Shown here: one piece after another, positions 19,502 through 28,491 of the stretch
How positions within the stretch are numbered: position 1 is the first letter of the stretch
How the letters are laid out: each line of letters opens with the position of its first letter
The notes under the pieces: generated by a model
Databases searched by the model: none
What the model saw: only the letters and a program-made list of their open reading frames with translations
What the model was told of the DNA's origin: nothing
Translations under genes and position numbers: made by a program
From: Thermoplasma volcanium GSS1
GTDB lineage: Archaea; Thermoplasmatota; Thermoplasmata; Thermoplasmatales; Thermoplasmataceae
Length of the DNA stretch: 64,000 nucleotides
NCBI RefSeq assembly: GCF_000011185.1
Contig: NC_002689.2
Location: 1-64,000 of the forward strand
Direction of reading: 5' to 3'

Positions 19502-19774
19502 TTACCTCTTTATCTGGAAATCCTGAAACTCAGTATAAGGTTCAATGTAAACATCGTACCGCTTGACTTCAGCATATGGCATGTTAGAAACACAATAGCT
19601 GATAAGCTTTTCTATTTGTTCACTTTCGCCTGAAAACAGCGCTTCAACTGAGCCGTCAGGCAAGTTCTTGATCCATCCCTTTACCCCTAGCTCGAGGGCT
19701 TTAACGAGCGTGTTAGACCTGAAATTTATACCCTGTACTCTTCCGTAAAATCTTACCCTTCTTGTTGTAAGCAT
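19502..19774 (-). CDS. acyP: Acylphosphatase
   Basis: This 90-aa enzyme hydrolyses acyl phosphates. The phosphate-binding loop reads GRVQGINFRSNT, equal to the family GxVQGVxFR with the catalytic Arg. The catalytic Asn lies in GWIKNLPDGSVEALFSG. It is the first gene of the minus-strand group acyP-topA-protease, five bases ahead of topA. Confidence 0.93.
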   Translation of the reverse strand: MLTTRRVRFYGRVQGINFRSNTLVKALELGVKGWIKNLPDGSVEALFSGESEQIEKLISYCVSNMPYAEVKRYDVYIEPYTEFQDFQIKR

Positions 19775-19868
19775 GACACCACGTTATCAAAAACAAGGAT
19801 TTATAATATTATTATACGTAAATTTATATATATGATCGTAAATTCACCATTGACAAGGCTTTGAACTT

Positions 19869-21473
19869 CTAGATCATGGTTTTTTTAAACCAATATAAGT
19901 AAGCTAATATCGATCCAACTGATATACCTATAGCCGTATTTAAGAGAAAAAACAAGCCATAGGAAAGATGATAGGTATATTGTAGGGAAAACGACAGTAA
20001 GTCTGGAAATCCAACAATGAGGCCGGAGTAAAAAAATGTAACCATGAACGCTAATTGACCGCCAAACGAATAGAAATTGATAGTATCTGCCGAAGCTGGT
20101 ATCTTTGAGTATAATCTCCTTACATTGAAAAACAGAGATATGATAAAGTACAGAATTGTATCGAAAAATACGAGAAAGTAATAAATAGGCGTCATCCTTA
20201 TTTTGATTGAAAGTGTTATCAGCATAGCTGAGGTTATGGCAGCGAATATTAGAAATGGCGCAGGCAGCTTCCAGGCTATCACATTTTTTGGAGATACAGG
20301 GAGAGAACGGAGAAATGATATACCATTTCCTTCTATCACAAGAAATAGTATAGAATAGAAGGAAGAAACAACAACTACAAATGCAATAAGTACATTATAA
20401 AGGGATATTGGGTTGACACTGATCTCCGGGGAATAAAGTAACTCTGACATAACGGTAGGGAATACAAAAAATATTGGCATGATTAGCAAAACAAGGTTCT
20501 GGGATTTTCTTGACGACAACCAGATATCCTTATAAAAGAACGATAAGTATGGTTTTCGTATCTTCTCAGCTCTTTCGAGGTTGACCTCTGCTCTTCCGCT
20601 AGACCTCATTGGTTCAACAAGCCTCGAAAATGCAATTGAATTAAGCTTCGTAAAAGAAAATATTATGAAAAGGAGGTAGAGAATAGATAGAGAGAAGCCC
20701 ATAAATGCTTTTAATAAACTGTCAGCATAAAAAAGCGTCTTTGGTATGTTGATAATAGGTATGACGAAAGAATAAGGAAACGCCATATTTGGTACAATTA
20801 TATTGACGTAATCTGCGTTATATAATATAATTTCGAAAATAACGAAAACGAATATGAGAAATATTACGCGGCCTGCATTTCTTATTATTATAGAGGATCT
20901 AGTTCTTTTCCCGAGTATACGTCTGCTGAAAATTATAAAGAGAAGTGATCCTATTGTATATCCAAGGAGCATTGTAAACAGCGACCAAATAAAACCTAGT
21001 AATGCTATGTAGGCATTTCCATAAAACGCTGAAGCTATGAATACTGCTGGCATTACAGCGAAGAGCGATGAGCTTCCAGTATAGATAAACCATGATACCG
21101 CAATAACGTTCTGTGGTAGATCGAGAGGGAGAGCACGGAGTGGGTCGAGTATATGATTTATACTTATTGAGACGAAAAAGAGGAGGGAATTAGATACGTT
21201 GATGAACAACACATATATGTAAAGTATAAGCACTATGTTTGAAAGCGTAAAAATATGGTGAGATAGCAAACTAGGCACGACGAGAACAAGGGAGAACAAC
21301 ATGAACGATATTGAGGTCATAGCGTAGGAAAGATTTACGTATCTCATTACATAGGCAGACTTATCGCTAGCTGCATTTGCTCTCTTAGTAAACGAGGCTG
21401 AATTCTTAAGTGCAAGGTAGCGTTCTTCTATCAAAAGCCTTCTTGCTAAATACAATGTTTGCTTAATCTCCAA
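19869..21473 (-). CDS. ABC exporter membrane protein
   Basis: This 534-aa integral membrane protein has about 12-14 hydrophobic segments and a charged cytoplasmic loop near residues 295-325 (MRSSGRAEVNLERAEKIRKP). It shows no sequence motif that names a substrate. It starts 11 bases inside the end of the ABC ATPase gene, so the pair forms one transporter of the two-gene ABC-2-like type. Export of a lipid, peptide or drug is possible but not shown by the sequence. Confidence 0.8.
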   Translation of the reverse strand: MEIKQTLYLARRLLIEERYLALKNSASFTKRANAASDKSAYVMRYVNLSYAMTSISFMLFSLVLVVPSLLSHHIFTLSNIVLILYIYVLFINVSNSLLFFVSISINHILDPLRALPLDLPQNVIAVSWFIYTGSSSLFAVMPAVFIASAFYGNAYIALLGFIWSLFTMLLGYTIGSLLFIIFSRRILGKRTRSSIIIRNAGRVIFLIFVFVIFEIILYNADYVNIIVPNMAFPYSFVIPIINIPKTLFYADSLLKAFMGFSLSILYLLFIIFSFTKLNSIAFSRLVEPMRSSGRAEVNLERAEKIRKPYLSFFYKDIWLSSRKSQNLVLLIMPIFFVFPTVMSELLYSPEISVNPISLYNVLIAFVVVVSSFYSILFLVIEGNGISFLRSLPVSPKNVIAWKLPAPFLIFAAITSAMLITLSIKIRMTPIYYFLVFFDTILYFIISLFFNVRRLYSKIPASADTINFYSFGGQLAFMVTFFYSGLIVGFPDLLSFSLQYTYHLSYGLFFLLNTAIGISVGSILAYLYWFKKTMI

Positions 21474-22242
21474 CCTCTCCCCTCAGAGACTTAACTACAT
21501 CACCAAGATCCTCAGAGTTTGTCAGCTTCAGGAATATATCCTCCAGGTTCTGGCTATTTTCCGGCGCCGAACTTTCTAGATCCCTTATGGTGCCATTTGC
21601 GACTATGCTACCCTCATAAAGTATAGCGACGGAGTCGCATAAGTTTTCAGCGATCTCTAGTATATGCGTGGAAAAAACGACTATTTTGCCCCTGTTTTTC
21701 ATGTCCATGAGTATATCTTTGAATATGCGTGCTGACCTTGGATCTAATCCATTCATCCCTTCGTCAACGATTAGAACTTTAGGATCGTGAACCAGAGCCG
21801 ATATTATTGCCACCTTCTGTTTGTTTCCAAAGGATAGAGAACCAATAAACTCGTTGAGATAATCCTTTATTGAAAATGCGTCTATCAACGCGTTGAGCCT
21901 TCTCGCATATGAATCAACAGGGATGTGCCTCACTGATCCCACAAAATCAAAAAGCTCTAAAGGGGTCATAGATTCATAAAGAACTGGAGTTTCCGGAATA
22001 TAGCCGGCAATTTCCTTTATCTTCATCTGATCCTTATCTACATCCAGTCCGCATACTGATACTCTTCCGCTTTTCTTTGATAGCAGGGATACCAGTATCT
22101 TCATAAGAGTCGTCTTTCCAGACCCGTTTGGACCAAGTATGCCATATATTGATCCAGAAGGTATAGTTAAATTTACACCTTTTAAAGCTGGTTTTTCACC
22201 GTAATACATGTAGAGATCCTCTATCTCAATTGCACAGTTCAT
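21463..22242 (-). CDS. ABC transporter ATP-binding protein
   Basis: This 259-aa ABC ATPase has Walker A GPNGSGKTT (38-46), the signature GSLSFGNKQKVA (a degenerate LSGGQ), Walker B VLIVDEGMNGLD, and the switch His in VFSTHILE. The Walker B glutamate (IVDEG) is present. It heads a two-gene operon with the overlapping membrane component. The start ATG is about 25 nt from an AT-rich TATA-like box (about 22262-22272, minus strand). A 22-bp palindrome sits just upstream of that box and is a likely regulator site. Confidence 0.92.
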   Translation of the reverse strand: MNCAIEIEDLYMYYGEKPALKGVNLTIPSGSIYGILGPNGSGKTTLMKILVSLLSKKSGRVSVCGLDVDKDQMKIKEIAGYIPETPVLYESMTPLELFDFVGSVRHIPVDSYARRLNALIDAFSIKDYLNEFIGSLSFGNKQKVAIISALVHDPKVLIVDEGMNGLDPRSARIFKDILMDMKNRGKIVVFSTHILEIAENLCDSVAILYEGSIVANGTIRDLESSAPENSQNLEDIFLKLTNSEDLGDVVKSLRGEVGD

Positions 22243-22284
22243 ACTATCATTTCGTAAATCATTATTAAATTCAGATTAATTAAC

Positions 22285-22306
22285 GAAACTATTTACGAAT
22301 AGTTTC
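22285..22306. promoter_or_regulatory. Perfect 9-bp palindrome upstream of the ABC operon
   Basis: GAAACTATT-TACG-AATAGTTTC is an uninterrupted inverted repeat, centred about 53 bp upstream of the ABC ATPase start and just upstream of its TATA-like box. The symmetry and position fit a dimeric regulator's operator. The regulator is unknown. Confidence 0.5.
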
Positions 22307-22762
22307 ACGAAAGAGTTATTGCGATATGACTCTATAAGAGAGAAAGCATCGCTTCTGTCGATATATTAATAGTTTACATTTAACTTGACATCATATTTTA
22401 ACTATGTTTTATCTAATGCCTTTAGAGATTTGATTCCTTACCATCTGCTTTCAAAATCCACTCCACATATCCTTAACGAATCTTTTTCACCATCTTAGTT
22501 CCGTATAGTAAAAATTGATTATGCTGAGAGTTTTTTGCTTGATCTTGATGATGTTATTGAAAGATAAACTTATGTTTTACGCCCAAAAAGTATGCATAAT
22601 CTACGTGATGCTATTACATTACTTTATCTACAAATAAAATAAATAGATCAACAAAGGACTGGTAATGTGGCTGTATTGAAATGAATATAGTCCTCAGAAT
22701 TTAAAAGTTTGATGTCGAAATTTAGAAATATGGTGCAGATAAAGACCTTCGGTAAGATTGAA
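22307..22762. other. Intergenic region with possible coding remnant
   Basis: This region contains no intact gene. One frame between about 22520 and 22790 on the plus strand reads like degraded protein sequence, with stops breaking segments such as RPKSMHNLRDAITLLYLQ. It could be a dead transposase or another gene, but I cannot assign a family. Confidence 0.3.
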
Positions 22763-23743
22763 CTAAATTATAGATATATGCAGGAAGTAGTGAAACGCGA
22801 ATCCTACAAAGAAAGTTATCGCAGCTGCTAGCAAAGCCAGCGAAGATGCACGGATCGCCATTTTCATAACCCTTACGTTAACTGATAGCGCAACCATTGC
22901 GTTTGCTATACCCTGAACTATAAACACAAGGATTATAGAGAGGATCAGAGCCAAGTACTTATGCAAAAACACAAATGGAAGGATCGGAACTGCTGATCCG
23001 AGTATGTATGATAGCCCTACATAAAGAGCAGAGGTCTTCGATTCAGCTTTTATCTTGTCCACATATTCAGGGTCCTTTTTCTTTCTCCTGAAGAGTATCC
23101 TTTTTTCTTCTTCCACAAGTTTATATTCGGTTTCAGACTTCTTTGATAGATATGCCCCTATAGTCATGCTTGCAGTACCGCTAATTCCAACAACTAGGCC
23201 ACCAAGAGCTATATCTATATTGTTTTCTATTATAGATGTCAATCCTGCAAGAGCTGCAAGCACCTCTACCAAGCCATCGCTTATGCCGTAAATTACATCC
23301 TTATTCCGTTCGACAGTATCCTGGCTCTTCTCCATTGCTTTTTCAAATATTTCTTCGTGGTTTATCTCCTCGTCAAGTATTTTTGAAAGCCTTGCCCTGA
23401 AATCTTCATCCAAGTCCTTCTTTTTTAGGTAATCACTGTAAACGCTCACAGTTGATATCTCACCATGCTCCAAGAGACGCGCTGTCAGAAAGTTTCCCAA
23501 AAAATACCTAGCCAACAAAAGGAATGTTACCTTAAAACGATTGTATCTATTTGAATACTTGATCCCGAATCTTTTCATATTTTCCTTCCAGAACTCAGAA
23601 TGCTCCCTTTCTATCTCGGAAAGCTTCGAAAGATTTTCCCTTAAGTAATCGTCTTTGATCGTCCTCGAAAGCTTTGAATAGAAGTTCATGTCTGTAAGTT
23701 CATCGCGATAAAATTCCCTCCATTTGTCAGGGTCAGGCTGCAT
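22763..23743 (-). CDS. Ferritin-like/VIT1 fusion, putative metal (Fe/Mn) transporter
   Basis: This 326-aa two-domain protein begins with a soluble ferritin-like four-helix region (about 1-145) carrying two ExxH motifs, EREH and EINHEE, as in di-iron rubrerythrin-type sites. A VIT1/CCC1 domain of about five membrane helices follows, with GISDGLVEVLAALAGLTSI and the conserved GLVVGISGTASMTIGAYLSKKSE. Between the membrane segments lies a charged loop (EEKRILFRRKKKDPEYVDKIK). Members of this fusion family move iron or manganese out of the cytosol, with the ferritin-like part probably sensing or oxidising it. The start ATG is about 25 nt from a TATA-like TTTTAAGAT (minus strand), which fits a leaderless mRNA. 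Confidence 0.87.
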   Translation of the reverse strand: MQPDPDKWREFYRDELTDMNFYSKLSRTIKDDYLRENLSKLSEIEREHSEFWKENMKRFGIKYSNRYNRFKVTFLLLARYFLGNFLTARLLEHGEISTVSVYSDYLKKKDLDEDFRARLSKILDEEINHEEIFEKAMEKSQDTVERNKDVIYGISDGLVEVLAALAGLTSIIENNIDIALGGLVVGISGTASMTIGAYLSKKSETEYKLVEEEKRILFRRKKKDPEYVDKIKAESKTSALYVGLSYILGSAVPILPFVFLHKYLALILSIILVFIVQGIANAMVALSVNVRVMKMAIRASSLALLAAAITFFVGFAFHYFLHISII

Positions 23744-23831
23744 ATCGACAAATCGATATCTATCTTAAAATCTTATCGGTTTTTCCGCAATTTCTGGAAC
23801 TCAGTAGTAAGGATGACCATACGGTTTATTT

Positions 23832-23855
23832 CCTATAGTACGAATTTCGTATAGG
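23832..23855. promoter_or_regulatory. Imperfect palindrome between divergent VIT and aminotransferase genes
   Basis: CCTATAgtACGAA-T-TTCGTATAGG is an inverted repeat of ten paired bases per arm with a 2-nt bulge. It lies between two divergent promoters and upstream of the TATA box AATATATATTTTT before the aminotransferase. Further CATACG copies flank it. It is a candidate operator. Confidence 0.45.
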
Positions 23856-23908
23856 ACATACGATTTACATTCAACAAAATATATATTTTTCCATTAAATA
23901 TTCTAATT

Positions 23909-25258
23909 ATGATGCAGGAAGAGTTGAACGGTATCAAAATTAAAGTAACGCCACCTGGACCAGAAGCGAAGAAGATAATAGAACTTAACGATAAATACTT
24001 GGCTAGAAGCACACAGTCTCTGCCGGTTGTAGGGAAGCTAGGAAAGGGAGTATATGTTGAAGACGTAGACGGAAACGTCTATCTGGATTTTGCGAGCGGC
24101 ATAAGCGTAACAAACCTAGGCCATCTTGATCCGTACGTAACACAAAAGGTAGAAGAACAATTGCACAAACTATGGCATTTCCCTGGTACGGATTTTTACA
24201 CTGAGATGCAGGTTTTGGCAGCTAAATCCCTTATAGAGGTAACTCCTGGAAAATTTAACAAGAAGGTGTTTTTTACAAACAGCGGTACTGAAAGCGTTGA
24301 AGCCGCAATAAAGATAGCGAAGTCCTATACTCACAGAGAGAGGTTTATAGGTTTTATTGGAGCATTCCACGGACGAACACAAGGTTCTCTGAGCTTTACT
24401 GCATCGAAGCCCATACACCACAAAGGGTTCTTCCCCTCTATGCCGGGCGTTGAACACGTACCGTTCCCGAACCCGTACAGAAATCCATTCAATATAGATG
24501 GATATGAAGAACCAGATGAGCTCGTGAACAGAGTGATCGACTACATAGAGACGTATTTACTCAAGACTTACGTACCCCCTGAAGACGTTGCTGGGATCCT
24601 TGCTGAACCGATTCAGGGAGAAGGAGGATACATCGTTCCCCCAATGAACTTCTTCAAGGAGCTAAGGAAACTCGCAGACAAATACCACATACCGCTCCTC
24701 ATAGACGAGGTGCAGAGCGGCTTTGGAAGAACGGGCAAGTTCTTCGCCTCAGAGCACTTTGGAGTTGAGCCAGATGTCATAACACTCGCTAAATCAATAG
24801 CATCTGGCATCCCCATGGGAGCAGCTGTAATGAAAGAGGAGATGAATTTCAGCGAGAATGGCCTGCACTCTAACACGTTTGGAGGTAACCTCATTGCATC
24901 GGCTGCCTGCGTGGCAACAATAGACGAGATGAAGAAACTCAATGCCGTAGAGAATGCTGCAAAGCAGGGAGCTTACATGAAGAAGCGGCTTGTAGAGCTC
25001 CAGAATAAGTATAATGAGATAGGAGACGTTAGGGGGCTTGGCTTAATGCTTGCAATAGACTTTGTAAAGGATAGGAGGACTAAGGAGCCAAACTCTAAGT
25101 TGAGGAACGACGTGATAAACAACGCCTTCAAAAACGGCTTGATATTGCTTTCCACTGGTTCCAGTGCAATAAGGATAATACCACCACTAATAATAACCCA
25201 GGAACAGGTAGATGAGGGAATAGAGGTACTCGACAAAGCAATCAAAATGTCTAAATAA
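23909..25258 (+). CDS. Class III PLP aminotransferase (4-aminobutyrate aminotransferase-like)
   Basis: This 449-aa PLP enzyme is of the omega-aminotransferase class. FTNSGTESVEAAIKIAKSYT binds the cofactor phosphate. IPLLIDEVQSGFGRTGKFFASEHFGVEPD contains the Asp that contacts the pyridine nitrogen. The PLP lysine is in TLAKSIASGIPMGA. The closest named group is GABA/acetylornithine/ornithine aminotransferases, so the amino donor is not certain. The gene has its own promoter and is convergent with the Hjc-like gene. ATG codons at 23909 and 23912 are both possible. Confidence 0.9.
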   Translation: MMQEELNGIKIKVTPPGPEAKKIIELNDKYLARSTQSLPVVGKLGKGVYVEDVDGNVYLDFASGISVTNLGHLDPYVTQKVEEQLHKLWHFPGTDFYTEMQVLAAKSLIEVTPGKFNKKVFFTNSGTESVEAAIKIAKSYTHRERFIGFIGAFHGRTQGSLSFTASKPIHHKGFFPSMPGVEHVPFPNPYRNPFNIDGYEEPDELVNRVIDYIETYLLKTYVPPEDVAGILAEPIQGEGGYIVPPMNFFKELRKLADKYHIPLLIDEVQSGFGRTGKFFASEHFGVEPDVITLAKSIASGIPMGAAVMKEEMNFSENGLHSNTFGGNLIASAACVATIDEMKKLNAVENAAKQGAYMKKRLVELQNKYNEIGDVRGLGLMLAIDFVKDRRTKEPNSKLRNDVINNAFKNGLILLSTGSSAIRIIPPLIITQEQVDEGIEVLDKAIKMSK

Positions 25259-25268
25259 ACGCCTATTT

Positions 25269-25781
25269 TTAACTTCTCCCATTTATTATTGCTATAAATT
25301 CTGTGAAAGGGAGCCCATTGTCCCATTTCATTACATAGTTCCCGTCTTTTGTTTTATAAAGTGTAGGGATGAGTTCGTAAAGGGTCTTCATGCGTCCGGT
25401 AGGATTTCCAGGAACTGTAAAAAGCCTCCATGGATCTCCAGATGCGTTCTTGAGCCTGAAGGCGTAAACAAGAAATATCCCTGCCCTGTTTACCATTTCA
25501 CTTAAACGTTCGGCCTGATCCTGTTTTTTACCAGACGCCTCCGAGAAGGCAAGATAAGACCTAATAGAAGACTTAACCTCTATCACCATCGATATATCAT
25601 GCCTTATTGCTATTATATCTGCACCAAGAGACCCAGCAGCACGTGTCACAAAAAAAGGACTTGTTATCAGTGATCTGACGGTGCTACCGTTTTCTCCGAC
25701 TCTTTGTGCATATTTTTCAACGGCTTGGGCCCTCCCGGAAAGTATATCCCTAATCTCCCTCTCATATACGCTGCCATTCAT
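25269..25781 (-). CDS. Hjc-like archaeal Holliday junction resolvase / PD-(D/E)XK nuclease
   Basis: This is a nuclease of about 170 aa. The N-terminus GSVYEREIRDIL carries the conserved early Glu. SPFFVTRAAGSLGADIIAIR supplies the catalytic Asp, and MVIEVKSSIRSYL gives the E-x-K pair. This order matches archaeal Hjc/Hjr resolvases. It is longer than typical Hjc (about 120-135 aa) because of an extra C-terminal region (about 110-170) with WRLFTVPGNPTGRMKTLYEL. It may resolve four-way DNA junctions or belong to a sister nuclease family. The frame is open to a TTG at 25793. The ATG at 25781 gives the family-like start MNGSVYERE. Confidence 0.78.
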   Translation of the reverse strand: MNGSVYEREIRDILSGRAQAVEKYAQRVGENGSTVRSLITSPFFVTRAAGSLGADIIAIRHDISMVIEVKSSIRSYLAFSEASGKKQDQAERLSEMVNRAGIFLVYAFRLKNASGDPWRLFTVPGNPTGRMKTLYELIPTLYKTKDGNYVMKWDNGLPFTEFIAIINGRS

Positions 25782-25912
25782 TTTATAGCCCAATATCGCG
25801 AGTAATAAGAAAATCCTTTTTGTTTTTCGAGTTCCGATCGACTAGTTTATATTAAATATTAATGAAGATATAAACGGATACCACCAAGGTTCAATTCCTA
25901 GATGCATAAGGA

Positions 25913-26689
25913 TCACTTGCCATGAGTACTGTTGAACAGTTTCCTCAGGAAAGGTTTTGCCTTCTCTACTATCTCTCTAGCAGTGCCTTGTAGCTCAGGG
26001 ATAGTAATATATCCTTCATGTTGTGATGTCCTATTGTATATTCTTGCAGATACTGATATCCCCATTCTTTTCAGGTCTTCCTCTATCTCATACGATTGCA
26101 AAAGAGAGAGCTCATCATGAGTGCTTACTAAATAAAATTTTGAATTTTCAATTTCATTCCAAACTTTTTTGGAGAGTTCTCGCCATTCATTAAGTATTTC
26201 TAAGGTCTTATTCGTTTTGAAAGCATCCTTCATTGAAAAGTAAAACTTTATGTCTCTCCCCAAATGTTCGTAGAAGTCCTTTTCGAGGTAGAGAAGATGC
26301 ATTGTAGACGATGATGCTGGCGTATCCCATACAAGATAATCGAATTTCTTTGTTTCACCCATCCCAACAATCTGCGAGATCATGAATTCCTCAGCTACTC
26401 CAGGCGCATTCGCAATATGATCAATTATTTCGAATCCGGTATCGAAGAATCGAGAAACAATGTCGTAAACCTGGTCACCGTACCTTTTCTTCCATAGTTT
26501 CGATACTTCACTTTCACTTATTTCAAACACATCCAAATTGACAGTATTTTCTGGGAAAATATAGTGCAACGAAGGCATGGTGTCTGTTGAAACAATAGCT
26601 GTACTTCCATGCTCGGCACAGATGAGGGAGTATGCGGCGGCAATGGTCGTCTTTCCCACTCCGCCTTTTCCGACAAACGCTTCTATCAA
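25913..26689 (-). CDS. ArsA/Get3-like ATPase
   Basis: This 258-aa SIMIBI-class ATPase has the deviant P-loop GKGGVGKTT (8-16), the A-loop-like [13 protein letters not shown] and the switch II segment [13 protein letters not shown]. It resembles a single-domain ArsA/TRC40 protein. Archaeal members may target tail-anchored membrane proteins or handle metalloids, and the sequence does not decide between these. The start is TTG, fixed by GGTGA four bases upstream on the minus strand. It is divergent from ftsZ. Confidence 0.83.
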   Translation of the reverse strand: MIEAFVGKGGVGKTTIAAAYSLICAEHGSTAIVSTDTMPSLHYIFPENTVNLDVFEISESEVSKLWKKRYGDQVYDIVSRFFDTGFEIIDHIANAPGVAEEFMISQIVGMGETKKFDYLVWDTPASSSTMHLLYLEKDFYEHLGRDIKFYFSMKDAFKTNKTLEILNEWRELSKKVWNEIENSKFYLVSTHDELSLLQSYEIEEDLKRMGISVSARIYNRTSQHEGYITIPELQGTAREIVEKAKPFLRKLFNSTHGK

Positions 26690-26769
26690 CCACTCACCAA
26701 TATAGAATCAACTACGAGATAAAGGCTCTTTCCTTACAGATCTCTAAACCTGATCGCTGTCAGCAAATG

Positions 26770-26777
26770 TATAAATA
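26770..26777 (+). promoter_or_regulatory. TATA box of ftsZ
   Basis: TATAAATA is centred 26 bp upstream of the ATG at 26800. Archaeal transcription starts about 25-27 bp after the TATA centre, so the mRNA should begin at that ATG. This argues against the longer ftsZ frame starting at 26632 or 26767. Confidence 0.6.
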
Positions 26778-26799
26778 CTTGAATGACGTTGTCAGACAT

Positions 26800-27936
26800 A
26801 TGGGGGATATCACTGATCTGTTGTCGAAAGTTTCCATAGACGATATCTCAGATGATTTCTGGGACGATAACCCAACTCCGTCAATACCGGAGGATGAAGA
26901 AATTGCAAATATATACAAGACGCTCAATGTGAAAATAAAAGTGGTCGGCTGCGGTGGTGGCGGATCAAATACAGTTAGCAGGCTCTACGAAGAAGGCTTA
27001 AAAGGCGCTGATCTTATAGCTTTAAATACAGATGCAAGTCATTTAAAAACAATAAAAGTGGCTAAGAAACTTTTGATAGGTTACCGAACTACGAGGGGAC
27101 TCGGTACAGGCGCAGATCCAAAGGTTGGAGAAGAAGCTGCTGCTGAGGAGATAGTCTCTATTAAAAAAATGGTTCAGAACACAGATATAGTTTTTGTAAC
27201 TGCTGGGCTCGGAGGCGGTACCGGTACGGGTTCGGCTCCAGTAGTCGCGAAGGCGGCAAAAGAGGCAGGCGCAATAGTGATATCTGTGGTGACCCTTCCA
27301 TTTGATTCAGAAGGCCCTATGAGAATGGACAATGCAGTTATAGGCCTTGAAAATCTAGCACAGTTCTCTGATACACTTATAGCCATACCAAACCAGAGAT
27401 TGTTAAGCGAGGTGCCGAATGCAGAGATGAAAACTGCTTTCGCCTATGCTGACAGGGTACTTGCAGATACAATAAGAGCTATAGTTGAAATAATAACTAA
27501 AACCGGAGTAATAAACATAGACTATTCAGACATTAAAACGGTAATGAAGTCTGGTGGCGTTGCTATGATAGGCATGGGCCAGTCAAAGAAGGGAGGGGAT
27601 AGAATAATGACAGCGCTTGAAGAGGCGCTAAAGCCCAGGCTCATAGACGTTGATATAAGCACTGCCAAGGATTGCATATTCAAGATAATTGCACCACCCG
27701 ACATAACAGTGAGCGAGGTAGGTAAGGCCATGTCTGAAATAAAGAAAAGAATAACTGCAAAATCTAGAATAATCTGGGGATTAACGGTTGACAAAAATTT
27801 GGATCAGGATGTCAAGGTGTTAATATTTATGACAGGCGTCAATTCAGCTTACCTAGTTAGAGATCTAGAATCAGCAAGGCGTCTTGCCAATGCTTTTACT
27901 GGTTCTACTTCAACGGGAATCGATATAGTAAGCTGA
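26800..27936 (+). CDS. ftsZ: Cell division GTPase FtsZ
   Basis: This tubulin-family GTPase (378 aa) forms the division ring. The N-terminal nucleotide-binding loop is [15 protein letters not shown]. The tubulin signature is [10 protein letters not shown]. The T7 catalytic region contains [20 protein letters not shown]. The C-terminal activation domain is complete. An acidic N-terminal extension ([21 protein letters not shown]) precedes the core, as in many euryarchaeal FtsZ proteins. The start at 26800 is supported by the TATA box; the ATG at 26767 would overlap that box. A TnpB relic follows. Confidence 0.95.
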   Translation: MGDITDLLSKVSIDDISDDFWDDNPTPSIPEDEEIANIYKTLNVKIKVVGCGGGGSNTVSRLYEEGLKGADLIALNTDASHLKTIKVAKKLLIGYRTTRGLGTGADPKVGEEAAAEEIVSIKKMVQNTDIVFVTAGLGGGTGTGSAPVVAKAAKEAGAIVISVVTLPFDSEGPMRMDNAVIGLENLAQFSDTLIAIPNQRLLSEVPNAEMKTAFAYADRVLADTIRAIVEIITKTGVINIDYSDIKTVMKSGGVAMIGMGQSKKGGDRIMTALEEALKPRLIDVDISTAKDCIFKIIAPPDITVSEVGKAMSEIKKRITAKSRIIWGLTVDKNLDQDVKVLIFMTGVNSAYLVRDLESARRLANAFTGSTSTGIDIVS

Positions 27937-27957
27937 TTTTTTCATTCTTTTATGTTC

Positions 27958-28365
27958 AGGCTTTGTCAAATATCAACGGATGTTTGACTTCCTGCCATAT
28001 TCTCCGTATATTTTGGCTGCTCCGCATCTTTACTTGACGAGACTTTAATAGTTCTCTCCGAACATGTACGAACACTTTTCTCTATGTCCGTAGATAATTC
28101 ATATTGCAATCTGTCTTAGGACAACAGTATTCTAATGCTTTGTTAATTATCTCCAGATAATAATGTGAAGGCACCTCGTATTCTTTAAATTCATTATAAA
28201 CTTTCTTTGATACAGAATTTCATAATGTAAGGTTCTTCTCAACCATAATAGTGATCTTAAGCTTAACCATATTGGTAAACGTACATATTAAGCGTCTTTA
28301 ACTTATCGGATAGCAGAAAATACCGTTTTATGGCCTTATAGGCATACACAGATGTAAATATCGTT
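27958..28365 (-). pseudogene. TnpB (IS200/IS605) relic 2
   Basis: This is a heavily decayed transposase relative of the copy at 7041. On the minus strand the C-terminal codons read KYTENMAGSQTSVDI and then stop, parallel to relic 1 (GSQISTDI). Near 28320-28350 the N-terminal part matches relic 1 (KAIKRYFLLS-like codons). Most of the interior is lost. The right-end hairpin is CAAATAT-CAACGG-ATGTTTG (27967-27986). Its loop is the exact reverse complement of the CCGTTG loop of the other two copies. No open frame survives. Confidence 0.7.
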
Positions 28366-28491
28366 GCCGTATATTGGATATAATTACAGCATTTCATAAT
28401 TTTGCTTTAAATGCCGCTTCATTAAAATCGACAAAAATTGACGACATTTACGTCTAAAAAAAATTGAATACTGGCATGGATATCCAGTTGC

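Noticed and set aside
25880-25912. tRNA T-arm-like GGTTCAATTCC
   Set aside because: No acceptor, D or anticodon arm can be fitted around it.
26632-26799. Longer N-terminus of FtsZ
   Set aside because: It runs opposite the ArsA-like gene's start and upstream of a well-placed TATA box; a leaderless start at 26800 explains the sequence better.
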